Below the pieces are notes generated by a model that saw only the letters and a list, made by a program, of their open reading frames with translations, had not been told where the DNA came from and ran no database searches. Shown here piece by piece: positions 43,031 to 52,588 of a stretch of 64,000 nucleotides of DNA (the stretch's first letter is position 1; the number at the start of each line of letters is the position of its first letter). The DNA comes from Opitutaceae bacterium (lineage in GTDB: Bacteria; Verrucomicrobiota; Verrucomicrobiia; Opitutales; Opitutaceae), in contig JAWLBB010000002.1 in assembly GCA_041395105.1 (NCBI GenBank), forward strand, positions 124,001 through 188,000. Reading direction: 5' to 3'. A program made the position numbers and the translations under genes.

Positions 43031-44462
43031 ACGAAACCTGACAACGGACACCGCCATCGTGGCGCGAAACCTTTCGAAGGTCTATCGGATCTGGGAACGC
43101 CCGTCTTCCCGACTGGTCGCTCCGTCCCTTGAAGCGGCCGCCGGACTCCTGCCCCGGAAGTCCGGGCCTGCCGAATGGCTTCGCCGGCGAGCCCGCCACC
43201 ACTACCGCGATTTTGTCGCGGTCAAGGATGTCAGTTTCGAGCTCAAGCGCGGCGAAGCCCTCGGCATCATCGGACGCAACGGATCCGGCAAGAGCACCCT
43301 GCTTCAAATGCTTGCGGGAACGCTACAACCGACGAGCGGCGATGTCGACGTGACGGGCCGGATCGCCGCGCTTCTCGAGCTGGGTTCGGGCTTCAACCCC
43401 GACTTCACCGGTCGCGAAAACGTCTTTCTCAATGCCGCGGTCCTCGGCATGAGCCGGGAGGAGACCGAAAACCGCTTCGACCAGATCGCGGCTTTCGCCG
43501 ACATCGGCGACTTCATCGAACAACCGGTCAGCACGTATTCGAGCGGCATGATGGTTCGTCTCGCGTTCGCCGTTTCCATCAGCATCGACCCGGACATCCT
43601 GATTGTCGACGAAGCCCTCAGTGTGGGCGACGTGTTTTTTCAGCAGAAGTGCTTCAAGCGAATCCACCAGATTCTCGATAGAGGAACCACCCTGCTCTTT
43701 GTCGCACACGACATCGGCGCGGTCAGGAATCTTTGTTCAAGGGCCATTCTGCTGCGCAACGGTGCAGTCACGCATGAAGGTACCCCGGAAACCTGCTGGA
43801 GCCGCTATTTCTCCCTCGGTTCCGACCGGCGGATCAGCTTTCAGGGCCATCGCCGCGCAGCCAGTGACACGGGGCTCTCCGACGAATTGCGCACACCCAC
43901 CTTGGAGAACAACCTTATCGGAACCCAGACCAGCCGGCATGGGGAACGGCGGATGGAATATACCGCCATCGCCATTCTCAATGAACAGAACCAGCCCTGC
44001 AAGAGCTTCGGCCTGGGCGAAACCGTCCGGATTTGCGCCCTCCTCAAGGCAAACCAACGGATCGACTACGTCGGCGCCGGCGTCCAGCTGGTCGATCGCA
44101 TGAACAACCTGGTCTTTGCCGCCGGAAACCGGCAGCTGGGCATCCATCTTCCCCCGATCGACGCCGGTCGGGAAATCCTCATCTGCTTCCAGCTCGACCT
44201 GACCGTCAATCCCGCGGACTACACCCTGACGGTCGACTGCAGCGAGCCCACCGAGGAAGGACCCAATCACGGGGCGTTTCAGGATGTCGTTCAAGGTCTC
44301 GGTCCCGTTTCGGTTCACTTTGATGCCAACCAGATGTGGCCCTTCTACGGCATGGCCCAGTTGCCCCTCAAACTGACGTTTGAGAGCCTTTCCGAATCCA
44401 AACCCGAGCCCTCATCAACGGCTGCTGAGGACGCTCCGGAAGCCTCCCATGCGGCGAGCTGA
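43020..44462 (+). CDS. wzt: ABC polysaccharide export ATPase with C-terminal glycan-binding domain
   Basis: A 480-residue protein from the ATG at 43020. The nucleotide-binding domain (about 10-265) has Walker A GRNGSGKST, signature YSSGMMVRLAFAV and Walker B ILIVDEALSVGD. The C-terminal domain (about 300-465; RMEYTAIAILNEQ, VQLVDRMNNLVFAAG) fits the Wzt C-terminal fold that recognises the modified non-reducing end of the glycan in E. coli O8/O9a systems. Its presence suggests that export is coupled to a chain-terminating modification. It overlaps the GT9 gene by 14 bases. Confidence 0.92.
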   Translation: MSSERNLTTDTAIVARNLSKVYRIWERPSSRLVAPSLEAAAGLLPRKSGPAEWLRRRARHHYRDFVAVKDVSFELKRGEALGIIGRNGSGKSTLLQMLAGTLQPTSGDVDVTGRIAALLELGSGFNPDFTGRENVFLNAAVLGMSREETENRFDQIAAFADIGDFIEQPVSTYSSGMMVRLAFAVSISIDPDILIVDEALSVGDVFFQQKCFKRIHQILDRGTTLLFVAHDIGAVRNLCSRAILLRNGAVTHEGTPETCWSRYFSLGSDRRISFQGHRRAASDTGLSDELRTPTLENNLIGTQTSRHGERRMEYTAIAILNEQNQPCKSFGLGETVRICALLKANQRIDYVGAGVQLVDRMNNLVFAAGNRQLGIHLPPIDAGREILICFQLDLTVNPADYTLTVDCSEPTEEGPNHGAFQDVVQGLGPVSVHFDANQMWPFYGMAQLPLKLTFESLSESKPEPSSTAAEDAPEASHAAS

Positions 44463-47367
44463 ATCAGCCAGGCCAGAGCCGGGATCGGTCCCGCGGATTC
44501 TGCTCTTGTCCAAAACCGATGCCCTTGGCGACCAGATCCTCGCCACGGGACTCGTCCGCCACCTGCTGGAAGCGGACCCGGATATCCGTATTGTCTGGAT
44601 GGTCCGGACCGGAAACGAATCGCTGGCCTCGCTTCTCAGGGGTGCCGCGGTGGCGGTGGTCGATCCCGAACGCCCGCCCGCCGATCAGGCAAAGCGCGCC
44701 CTCAAGGCCCTCGTCAATCCGGGCGAACTCTGGGGGCGGGTCCTCTTCGTGGCGGTTCCGATCAACCCCTACAAGGCCCATCAGGAAGACCTGCCGCCCG
44801 TCCTGCGATGGTGGAGTCGCTTCACCCGACGACTGCGCCCCGAAACCGCAGTGGTCGGTTCAACCACCCGCAACTGGCTCGATCAGTTTCTGGTCGGTTC
44901 CAGCCGGGCGTCCCGACGGATCGGATTCGGCGCATCCAACGGTTCGCAGGAACTTGCGGACGACGTTTACGCGCTAATTCCCGGGCAACCGGTCGCGCTC
45001 AGCGATGAGATCCCTTTTGCGGACGAGCTTGATGAAGCCGGACGCCTTGGGCGATTGGCCGAAGCCGCCTCCGGGGTGAAGGGTCCTATCCGTCCGACCA
45101 TCGCGCCGCCCGAGGTGAACCTGAGGCATTCCCGAAAAGACCTCAGCCGGTCGCTCGTGGTGGCCCCGGGGGTCGGCGATCCGAGGCGGCGGACCAACTC
45201 AGCAGCCCTGGCTCGCGGCATCGCCCAATTCCTCAAGTCGACCGATGAATTCGACCCGAAATGCCTGCTGGTCGAAGGCCCACTTGACCGAGCGATCGTT
45301 TCGGAACTGTCGCGATACCTGAGGAAGGAAGGCATTTCTCCAACCCGATTCCGATTCGATGCGGATGGGCTTCCCCGTCTGGCCAGCCTGCTCGGCCGGA
45401 CCTCACTCTTCCTGACTCACGAGACTTTCTACGCCCAGTTGGCCGCTCTGCTGAAGACACCGAGCGTCGCCCTCTGGGGCCTCGGGCACTGGCGGCGCTT
45501 TTTCCCTCCGCTCGGCGACATGACCGTCGTCCATACCAGCATGCCCTGCAGCGGCTGTGAGTGGCATTGTGTGTTCGACCGATGGAAATGCATCACTGAC
45601 CTCCGCCCGGAAGCGATCGCCCAAGGACTGGCCGCGCAACGGGCCGGCCGGAGGTCTCCAGGAATCCATTTTTTGGATACTCCGGCGCCGGTCCCCGCAG
45701 AAGAGGTTCGTTCCGCCCTCAAGGAAACCGGCCAGGCAGCCGCCCGTCTCAGAGATGAGAACAACCGGCAGCGTGAATGGCTCTGCCAATTGCGACAGCG
45801 GACAAAAGACCTTGAAGGATGGGCCCGGGCCGAGGCACGCGGACGGGAAAAGCTTCAGGCCCTCAATGAGGAGATCGATGCGCGGCTCACGAGCCACCGT
45901 GGCTGGGCCGAGGAAGAAGCCCGCCTCCGGAGCGAAGCGCAGACCCTGCTCAAGTCCGCCGAGAAGCAGCGTGACGAGATCCGCGGGTGGGCTGAGGAAG
46001 AAAAGCGCCTGCGGGAAGAAGCTTCGAGGCTCCTCGCGGACGCCGAAAGGCAACGCGACGACCTCGCGGCGGCCATTCGGGAGGAGCAACGACTGCGAGC
46101 CGAAGCCGCGCGACTGGTCAGGGAAACCGAGGAACAGCGCGAAGCAGCCCGCAGTTGGGCCGAGGCGGAGCAACTGCGCCGTAAGGCTGCCGAAGCCTTG
46201 CTGCGGGAAACCGAGGTGCAACGCGACAGTCATATGAAGTGGGCCCGCGAAGAGCAGCGACTGCGGGAAGCGGCTGAATCTCTGCTTGCCGAAACAGAGA
46301 GTCAGCTCGACGCGCATCTTCGATGGGCCGCTGAAGAGAAAACAAGGCGGGAGGCCGCCGAGAATCTGCTGAGGGAAACCGAGGCGCAGCGCGACAGCCA
46401 CCTCAAGTGGGCTCTGGAGGAACAGCGGATACGGGAAAAGACCCTTTCCCTTTTGAGCGAAACGGAGAAGCAGCGGGATGCCCACCTTCAATGGGCTGGC
46501 GATGAGAAGTCACGGCGCGAGGCCGCCGAGGCGCTGCTCAGGGAAACGGAGGCGCAACGAGACAGCCAGCTCAAGTGGGCCCGGGAAGAGGAGCGCTTGC
46601 GGAAGACGGCCGAAGCTCTTCGCAAGGAAACGGAGAAACAGCGGGACGATGCCTTTGCCTGGGCAAGAGAAGAAGAACTGCAGCGCAAGACCCTTGGAAA
46701 GGCGTTGACCGATGCCGAAGAACAGCGGACCAAGGCAACGGCCTGGGCGGAGGAAGAACGAGCACTTCGGGTCGAGGCCGACCGACTTCGTGAAGACGCC
46801 GAGCGCCAGCGCGACGCTGCCGTTGCCTGGGCGCAAGAAGAACGGGCGCTTCGGGTCGAGGCCACCCGACTTCGTGAAGATGCCGAACGCCATCGCGATG
46901 CTGCCGTTGCCTGGGCGGAGAAAGAGCGGGCGCTTCGGGTCGAGGCCACCCGACTTCGTGAAGATGCCGAGCGCCAGCGCGACGCTGCCGTTGCCTGGGC
47001 GCAAGAAGAACAAGCCGTCCGCGGGAATCTCGAAAAGGTCCTCGGTGATGCCGAAAAGCAGAGGGATGACCGCACCGCCTGGGCGGAGGAGGAAAAGGCC
47101 TGGCGCCTCCGGCTTCAGGAGGAACTCAAGCAATGTCAGACAAGGATCCAGCACCTCGAGATCTCGCTTCGAACAAAAGAACAGCATGTCCGTGAGGAGA
47201 AGAGTTCAAGGGATGAACTCGCCAGGCGACTCGCGATGGTATCCGGTCAGCTTGAAGCTATGACTGCCCGCTTCAATCGCTACGATCAAATCGCCGCCTG
47301 CCGGGCCATCCTTGGAATCCTCGACCGCTTTCGCAGTGATCCTGAGAAGAACGAAACAACGAAATGA
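44449..47367 (+). CDS. GT9 glycosyltransferase fused to fifteen 28-residue coiled-coil repeats
   Basis: A 972-residue protein from the ATG at 44449. Residues about 15-400 form a heptosyltransferase-like GT9 domain: ILLLSKTDALGDQILATGL at the start, FLTHETFYAQLAALLKTPSVA near the donor site, and MPCSGCEWHCVFDRWKCI at its end. Residues about 425-483 are helical. From residue 484 (base 45898) fifteen consecutive 28-residue units follow, each four heptads, with Trp-Ala at unit positions 3-4, Glu-rich then Arg-Leu-Arg, and Gln-Arg-Asp near the end. The C-terminal about 70 residues are coiled-coil of another sequence. It overlaps wzt by 14 bases and the GT2 gene by four. A GT9 domain with a coiled coil this long is unusual. 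Confidence 0.9.
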   Translation: MRRAESARPEPGSVPRILLLSKTDALGDQILATGLVRHLLEADPDIRIVWMVRTGNESLASLLRGAAVAVVDPERPPADQAKRALKALVNPGELWGRVLFVAVPINPYKAHQEDLPPVLRWWSRFTRRLRPETAVVGSTTRNWLDQFLVGSSRASRRIGFGASNGSQELADDVYALIPGQPVALSDEIPFADELDEAGRLGRLAEAASGVKGPIRPTIAPPEVNLRHSRKDLSRSLVVAPGVGDPRRRTNSAALARGIAQFLKSTDEFDPKCLLVEGPLDRAIVSELSRYLRKEGISPTRFRFDADGLPRLASLLGRTSLFLTHETFYAQLAALLKTPSVALWGLGHWRRFFPPLGDMTVVHTSMPCSGCEWHCVFDRWKCITDLRPEAIAQGLAAQRAGRRSPGIHFLDTPAPVPAEEVRSALKETGQAAARLRDENNRQREWLCQLRQRTKDLEGWARAEARGREKLQALNEEIDARLTSHRGWAEEEARLRSEAQTLLKSAEKQRDEIRGWAEEEKRLREEASRLLADAERQRDDLAAAIREEQRLRAEAARLVRETEEQREAARSWAEAEQLRRKAAEALLRETEVQRDSHMKWAREEQRLREAAESLLAETESQLDAHLRWAAEEKTRREAAENLLRETEAQRDSHLKWALEEQRIREKTLSLLSETEKQRDAHLQWAGDEKSRREAAEALLRETEAQRDSQLKWAREEERLRKTAEALRKETEKQRDDAFAWAREEELQRKTLGKALTDAEEQRTKATAWAEEERALRVEADRLREDAERQRDAAVAWAQEERALRVEATRLREDAERHRDAAVAWAEKERALRVEATRLREDAERQRDAAVAWAQEEQAVRGNLEKVLGDAEKQRDDRTAWAEEEKAWRLRLQEELKQCQTRIQHLEISLRTKEQHVREEKSSRDELARRLAMVSGQLEAMTARFNRYDQIAACRAILGILDRFRSDPEKNETTK
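45898..47157 (+). repeat. Fifteen tandem 84-base units encoding a 28-residue coiled-coil repeat
   Basis: In-frame tandem array inside the GT9 gene, 84 bases per unit without indels. Units 11-13 (46738-46989) are the most alike at DNA level, with long identical blocks such as the one encoding ALRVEATRLREDAER; units 12 and 13 differ at roughly ten positions. Earlier units are more diverged. This pattern indicates stepwise tandem duplication, most recent towards the 3-prime end. Confidence 0.93.
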
Positions 47368-48293
47368 AAATCTCGATCGTCACGCCCTGCCACGACCGAT
47401 TTGAGTACCTTGAGTCGACCCTGAGCAGTGTCTTGAACCAGGCCGGGGACTTTGAGATCCAATACATCGTCCAGAACGCCGGGAGTTCGCCGAGGGTTCG
47501 CGAAATCCTGGATCGATGGGCCGATTCCATCGATTCAGGCAGTTTCCAACCGTCATGTCGCGGTATCGACTTCCGCGTCTTCCACGAACCGGACTCCGGA
47601 ATGTATGAAGGCCTCAACCGGGGTTTTGCTCGAACCGACGGGGAGGCCATGGCCTGGATCAATACCGATGACCTTTACCATCCCGGCGCTTTTCAGACCG
47701 TCACGGAGGTACTCCACCGGCACGAATCGGTCTATTGGCTGACCGGGATTCCCAATTCATTCAACCGCCGGGGGAGCCGCACCGGCCACGACACCTTTCC
47801 CCGAGCCTATTCGCGGGAATTCATCCGCCGGGGTCTCTACCGGTTCGAGAATCTCGATGCCGGCTTCAACTGGATCGCCCAGGATTGCTGCTTCTGGCGG
47901 TCGGTTCTCTGGAAGAACGCCGGAGGCGGTCTCGACGAGTCAATGCGCTATGCCGCAGACTTTCGTCTCTGGCAGGTGTTCGCCGAACACGCCGATCTGG
48001 TGAAGGTCAATTCCTTCCTTGGCGGCTACCGTTTCCACGGCGACCAGGTGACCGCCAATCCTGAAACCTATGCCTCGGAGCTCCCGCCGCTTCAACGTCC
48101 ACCACCCGGCTGGCAATCCCTTCACAAATGGCTCACCCTGCATCCCGATGACAGCCGCTTGTTCTTCAATCCGGAGCAGGGAAAGCCCTGGATTGAAGGT
48201 TTCGGCCTCGACTGGGATTGGCTCGTCGGGCGGACCGCCTCCTTCAACTTCGGAACCGACTGTTGGGACCTCACCCTGCTTCCCATCATCTGA
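47364..48293 (+). CDS. Glycosyltransferase family 2
   Basis: A 309-residue GT-A transferase. N-terminal MKISIVTPCHDRFEYLESTL is the GT2 beginning; the metal-binding motif is in WINTDDLYHPGAF, and a catalytic Asp is plausible near QDCCFWRSVLW. It has no membrane span, so it acts at the cytosolic face. The start overlaps the GT9 gene (ATGA). The sugar transferred is unknown. Confidence 0.9.
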   Translation: MKISIVTPCHDRFEYLESTLSSVLNQAGDFEIQYIVQNAGSSPRVREILDRWADSIDSGSFQPSCRGIDFRVFHEPDSGMYEGLNRGFARTDGEAMAWINTDDLYHPGAFQTVTEVLHRHESVYWLTGIPNSFNRRGSRTGHDTFPRAYSREFIRRGLYRFENLDAGFNWIAQDCCFWRSVLWKNAGGGLDESMRYAADFRLWQVFAEHADLVKVNSFLGGYRFHGDQVTANPETYASELPPLQRPPPGWQSLHKWLTLHPDDSRLFFNPEQGKPWIEGFGLDWDWLVGRTASFNFGTDCWDLTLLPII

Positions 48294-48298
48294 CTTCA

Positions 48299-50668
48299 AT
48301 GGAGGGACCCTCGCTGCCCTGGCGCATTGCCGCCTGTTCCTTTGACCTTTTCGACACCCTTCTCGGTCGAACCCTCGTCCGACCGGTCGATCTCTTCCTT
48401 GAAGTGGAACGACGCCTCAGGGCGGCCGCCCTGCCCTGCCGGGATTTCGCGGGGGAGCGCGAGGCGGTCGAGTTCGAGCTGAGACAGAGGGGAGGCTTCC
48501 AGCGCGAGGTCTCTCTTGAGCAGATTCACGATGCACTCGCGGGGAAACGGGGACAACCCGAGTCCTGGAAGAGGCAGGCCATGGCCATGGAACTGGAAGC
48601 CGAACGGGAAACTCTTTTTGCGGTACCGGCGGGTCTGGCCCAGCTTCATCGCGCGCGGCGAAGGGGAAAGCGGATTCTGTTCGTTTCCGACACCTACTTT
48701 CCGAAGTCGTTTCTCGAGCCCATCCTGGTTGATCTTGGAATTCTGACCGACGGCGATCGCCTCCATCTTTCCGTTGAAAGCGGCCGGATGAAATCCACGG
48801 GGGAACTCTTCGCCCACGTGGCCCACTCGGAGCATCTCGAGCCGTCCCGCATCTTCCACATCGGCGACAACGAAGAAAGCGATGTCCATCAGGCCAGAGC
48901 CGCGGGGTGGAAAGCCTCTCTTTTTCGGCCGACCGAACCTGTGCGTTACGAAGTCCCGGGTCCCGGTATAGATGACCCTGACGACCGCCTTTCCCTGTCT
49001 CTGCTCCGCGGCACCCAGCGGCGTCTTCGCCTTGAGAGTCCGGCCGCCGACCGGAGGACCCGCATCATTCGCGAAACCACCCTGGGTGTTTCCGGTCCCC
49101 TTGCGGTGTCCTATGCCGCCTGGTGTCTTCGGGAAGCCCATCGACGCGGAATCAACCGCCTGTATTTCTTTTCCCGTGACGGCGAAATCCTCGTCCGGAT
49201 CGCCCGCCTGATCAACGATCGACTGAAACTGCCCGTCGCCCTGCACTACCTTTATGTATCGCGCCAGGCCCTCCTGCTTCCGTCCCTGAGGGAGCCCCTC
49301 GACGATGAGCTCGACTGGATCATGGCGCCGACAGCCATCCTCACTCCGAGGATCGTCCTGAAACGCGTCGAGATCCGGCCGGAGGAATTGACCGACCTGC
49401 TGGATGCCGCCGGATTCGGACCGACCGACTGGGACCGACAACTCAGCCTTGAACGTCGCCAGGAGTTCCGGTCCTTTCTGCTGAGGCCGGAGATTGCCAA
49501 GCGGATCACCGAACAGGCGCAGGTTTCCCGCGAATCAGCCGTCGTCTATCTGGAGCAGAGCGGACTGCTGGCGGACGACCCCCGCTTTGCGGTGGTCGAT
49601 ATCGGGTGGCGGGGAACCCTCCAGTGGTGTCTGAGCAGGCTTCTCAGTTCAACCGGCCGGAAGACCCCGCTGACCGGTTTCTATTTCGGTCTTCGCGGGA
49701 CCAAAAAATACAAACCGGAGGACATTCTCGTCCCTTGTTTCTCAGATGCCTTTGATCCCACTGTGGTCGATGCACTCGACTCCATCGTCCCGCTTCTGGA
49801 GCTCTTCCTCGCCGCCACCCATGGTGGAGTGTCCGGCTATCGGCTCAGCTCCAAAGGAGTCGAACCGACCTTCCGAACCGAGGACAACGAACGTGGTCTC
49901 GAATGGGGCGTGGGGATCCAACAGCAGGCCATGCTCGATCTGACCCGGACCCTCTGCGAAAAGACCCCGTTTTCGTTCGACCCGGAGCCGCTGATCCGCG
50001 ACACGCTGTTGAAGCTGGAACTCTTTGCCCGATGCCCTTCGCTCGATGAAGCCCGCGTCTATGGCAGCTTCCTCGATGCCGAAGATCAGAACGAATCCGT
50101 CTTCACACCATTGGCTCGAGCCTATACTCTCCGTGAACTGCAGCGGGTCCGAACCGAGGGATTCCGTCATCATCACAACGAGTGGCAGCACGGCGCCATC
50201 GCCCTTACCCCCAAACGGCATCGGCGGCGCGTCGGGATCGTGAACTCAATGGAGGAAAAGCACCCTGTTTGCGGTCCCGGAGTACGCCCGCTGGCGGGAT
50301 TCGGACCGGTTGAGGGCCCAACCCCGCAGTTTCACCTCCCGCGATTCTTCTGGGCCTATGGTCCGGAGTGCCTTCTCGAAATCGAAACCCCGGACCACGG
50401 CCCCCACCGCCTGACCCTCGAGATCAAGAACTACCATGGCAATCAGGTGCTCGAATTCCTGGTCGCCGACAGGACCATCGATTCGATCGAGGTGCCCCAG
50501 AATTTCGGCGAACAACCGATCGAACCCTTTCAGGCAGAAGTGAGCTTGCCCTTCCCGCCCGGGAAGCATCGACTGGCGATTCGCTCGAGGTGCTGGGCTA
50601 CGGATGACCGACCGCTCGCCGTGATTTTCAGTCGCATTGAGTGCATCCCGAGAGATCCTTCACCTTGA
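48299..50668 (+). CDS. Large HAD-superfamily protein of polysaccharide clusters
   Basis: A 789-residue protein starting at ATG 48299, five bases after the GT2 stop. The N-terminal HAD domain (about 10-225) has motif I FDLFDTLLGR, motif II in ILFVSDTYF, and motif III/IV in FHIGDNEESDV. A long middle region (about 270-680) has segments SYAAWCLREAHRRGINRLYFFSRDG and FAVVDIGWRGTLQWCLS, as in the COG5610 type HAD proteins found in lipopolysaccharide clusters. A C-terminal beta-rich domain (about 690-789) resembles the tail of the next gene. The reaction is unknown; a glycan-phosphate phosphatase or transferase is possible. Confidence 0.82.
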   Translation: MEGPSLPWRIAACSFDLFDTLLGRTLVRPVDLFLEVERRLRAAALPCRDFAGEREAVEFELRQRGGFQREVSLEQIHDALAGKRGQPESWKRQAMAMELEAERETLFAVPAGLAQLHRARRRGKRILFVSDTYFPKSFLEPILVDLGILTDGDRLHLSVESGRMKSTGELFAHVAHSEHLEPSRIFHIGDNEESDVHQARAAGWKASLFRPTEPVRYEVPGPGIDDPDDRLSLSLLRGTQRRLRLESPAADRRTRIIRETTLGVSGPLAVSYAAWCLREAHRRGINRLYFFSRDGEILVRIARLINDRLKLPVALHYLYVSRQALLLPSLREPLDDELDWIMAPTAILTPRIVLKRVEIRPEELTDLLDAAGFGPTDWDRQLSLERRQEFRSFLLRPEIAKRITEQAQVSRESAVVYLEQSGLLADDPRFAVVDIGWRGTLQWCLSRLLSSTGRKTPLTGFYFGLRGTKKYKPEDILVPCFSDAFDPTVVDALDSIVPLLELFLAATHGGVSGYRLSSKGVEPTFRTEDNERGLEWGVGIQQQAMLDLTRTLCEKTPFSFDPEPLIRDTLLKLELFARCPSLDEARVYGSFLDAEDQNESVFTPLARAYTLRELQRVRTEGFRHHHNEWQHGAIALTPKRHRRRVGIVNSMEEKHPVCGPGVRPLAGFGPVEGPTPQFHLPRFFWAYGPECLLEIETPDHGPHRLTLEIKNYHGNQVLEFLVADRTIDSIEVPQNFGEQPIEPFQAEVSLPFPPGKHRLAIRSRCWATDDRPLAVIFSRIECIPRDPSP

Positions 50669-52587
50669 GAGTCCTCCACATCAATTACCACAGCAGCAGC
50701 GGCGGAGCCACCCGCTCGATGCTCCGGCTGCACCGCGGGCTGGTCGCCTGCGGAACCCAGAGCCGGTTGTTGGTGCGGGAAGGCGATGCCACCGACGAGG
50801 TCACCGATCGCTTCGAGGCGGAAATCCCGGAAACTTCCCGCCTGAACGAGCAGCTCTTCGGCTACTTCCTCCAGCACAAAGGAGCGGATGTCCACCGAAC
50901 GGAGGCCTGCACCTCGATCTTTACTGTTCCGTTTCCCGGATTCGATCTGGTCGCACACCCCAAGGTTCAGGAGGCCGACGTGATCAACCTGCATTGGCCT
51001 TCCTACCTGCTCTCACCGGTCACTCTCGGCCGGTTGATGGACCTGGGGAAGCCCGTCTTCTGGACGATCCATGACCAATGGGCATTCACCGGCGGCTGCC
51101 ACTATTCGGCAGGTTGTGAAGGCTACACCCGCGACTGCCGGGATTGTCCTCAACTGGCCGGCGAGCTTTCCCGGCTGCCCGCCGCCATCCACCGGGAACG
51201 ACGACGTCAACTCAGGAATCGCACACTCCACGTGGTCGGCCCCAGCCGCTGGATCGTCGATTGCGCCCGCCGCAGCACCCTGCTCCGCGACCAACCCGTT
51301 CACCATGTCCCCTACGGGATCGAGACGGATATCTTCCGCCCTGCCGATCAGGGCGAGGCCAGGGCGGCCCTGGGCCTGCCGTCCGACGGATTCATTCTGC
51401 TTTTCGGCGCCGATCATCTGGCGGAGAAGCGCAAGGGATGGCATCATCTTCACGCGGCGCTGGATCGTGTATCCAGAAAACTGGGCGACTCGGTTCCCCT
51501 CCATCTGGCCTACTTCGGCAACACTCCGGACGACCTGGCCGAGATTCCCGTCACGAAGCACGAACTGGGCTATATCCGCGACGACGAGAAACTCCGTCTG
51601 GCCTACAGCGCAGCCGACCTCTTTCTGCTCCCCTCCCTCGAAGACAATCAACCCAACACGGTGATGGAGGCGATGGCCTGCGGGACGCCCGTGGCCGGCT
51701 TTGCCGTCGGCGCCCTTCCCGACATGATCACCGATTCGGAGAACGGATACCTGGCCAGGGTTGGTGATCCGGAAGCCTTGAGTGAGTCCATCATGCGATG
51801 TGCCCGCTCACCAGAATCCCGCCGGTCAATCCGCACCGCCGCCCGCCGATCGATCGAAACCCACTACCCGCTCGAAACCCAGGCCAGGAACTACCTCGGG
51901 CTCTATGCAGCCGCAGTTGCCCGTGCAAAGCCGGCCCGGATGACCGTGAGAAAGGCGGAGTCGACCTGTGCGATGTCCGGAGATTCCGGCGGGATGCTGG
52001 ACGACATTGACGCCCTGCGTCCGCTCGGCCAGTTGCTCAAGGCTGAAGTCCCCGGCGCCGCCCCGTTCGACCCCGGCTGGTCATTCGGTCGCCGGAAGGA
52101 GAAACGCCGGGTTCAGCACTACACCGATGCCTGGCTGACATCACTCCCCCGGCAGCGCCGCTACTACCTGACGGATGCACACGGCATCTATTCCCACGCC
52201 GAGATTTCCCTCGGCAACGGATTCCGCGTTCCCGAGGGCCCCTATCCCGAGATGAACCTGCCGTGGCCACTCGTCTGGGCCCGATTCCCCGAGGCGACCT
52301 TTCGATTCATACGGCCAATTGCCGTGAATTCCCGTCTGCGGATGGTCCTGCAGACGCCCGTCGATGGATTGGATCTCGAAATCGACGGCCCCAAAGGTCT
52401 CCTCTGGCACGATTCCCTCCGCGCGAACCTCAGCAATCCAAGCCTTGAACAACCGGACCTGAGAATAGACCTTCCCCCGATGGAAAGCCAATCTGCGCTG
52501 ACGTTGCGGTTCAGGTCAATCCAGAGTCCTGAACCATCCGGTGACCTGGCTGCAGCAATCTTCTCACTAAGGATCGAATCAATCTGA
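50665..52587 (+). CDS. Glycosyltransferase family 4 with C-terminal beta-sandwich-like domain
   Basis: About 640 residues. The GT-B transferase covers about 1-415: the beginning RVLHINYHSSSGGATRSMLR, FWTIHDQWAFTGGCHYS, and the donor-site segment LLPSLEDNQPNTVMEAMACGTPVAGF with the Glu pair position. The remaining about 200 residues are non-catalytic and end SLRIESI, close to the ending of the preceding HAD protein. A TTG at 50665 overlaps the previous stop (TTGA), matching the operon's overlap style; a GTG at 50641 is the alternative start and would extend the overlap. Confidence 0.87.
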   Translation: MRVLHINYHSSSGGATRSMLRLHRGLVACGTQSRLLVREGDATDEVTDRFEAEIPETSRLNEQLFGYFLQHKGADVHRTEACTSIFTVPFPGFDLVAHPKVQEADVINLHWPSYLLSPVTLGRLMDLGKPVFWTIHDQWAFTGGCHYSAGCEGYTRDCRDCPQLAGELSRLPAAIHRERRRQLRNRTLHVVGPSRWIVDCARRSTLLRDQPVHHVPYGIETDIFRPADQGEARAALGLPSDGFILLFGADHLAEKRKGWHHLHAALDRVSRKLGDSVPLHLAYFGNTPDDLAEIPVTKHELGYIRDDEKLRLAYSAADLFLLPSLEDNQPNTVMEAMACGTPVAGFAVGALPDMITDSENGYLARVGDPEALSESIMRCARSPESRRSIRTAARRSIETHYPLETQARNYLGLYAAAVARAKPARMTVRKAESTCAMSGDSGGMLDDIDALRPLGQLLKAEVPGAAPFDPGWSFGRRKEKRRVQHYTDAWLTSLPRQRRYYLTDAHGIYSHAEISLGNGFRVPEGPYPEMNLPWPLVWARFPEATFRFIRPIAVNSRLRMVLQTPVDGLDLEIDGPKGLLWHDSLRANLSNPSLEQPDLRIDLPPMESQSALTLRFRSIQSPEPSGDLAAAIFSLRIESI

Positions 52588-52588
52588 A

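Noticed and set aside
46738..47073. Tandem units considered as a CRISPR or a minisatellite outside genes
   Set aside because: The units are contiguous without spacers, 84 bases long, in frame and encode a continuing heptad pattern, so they are a protein repeat.
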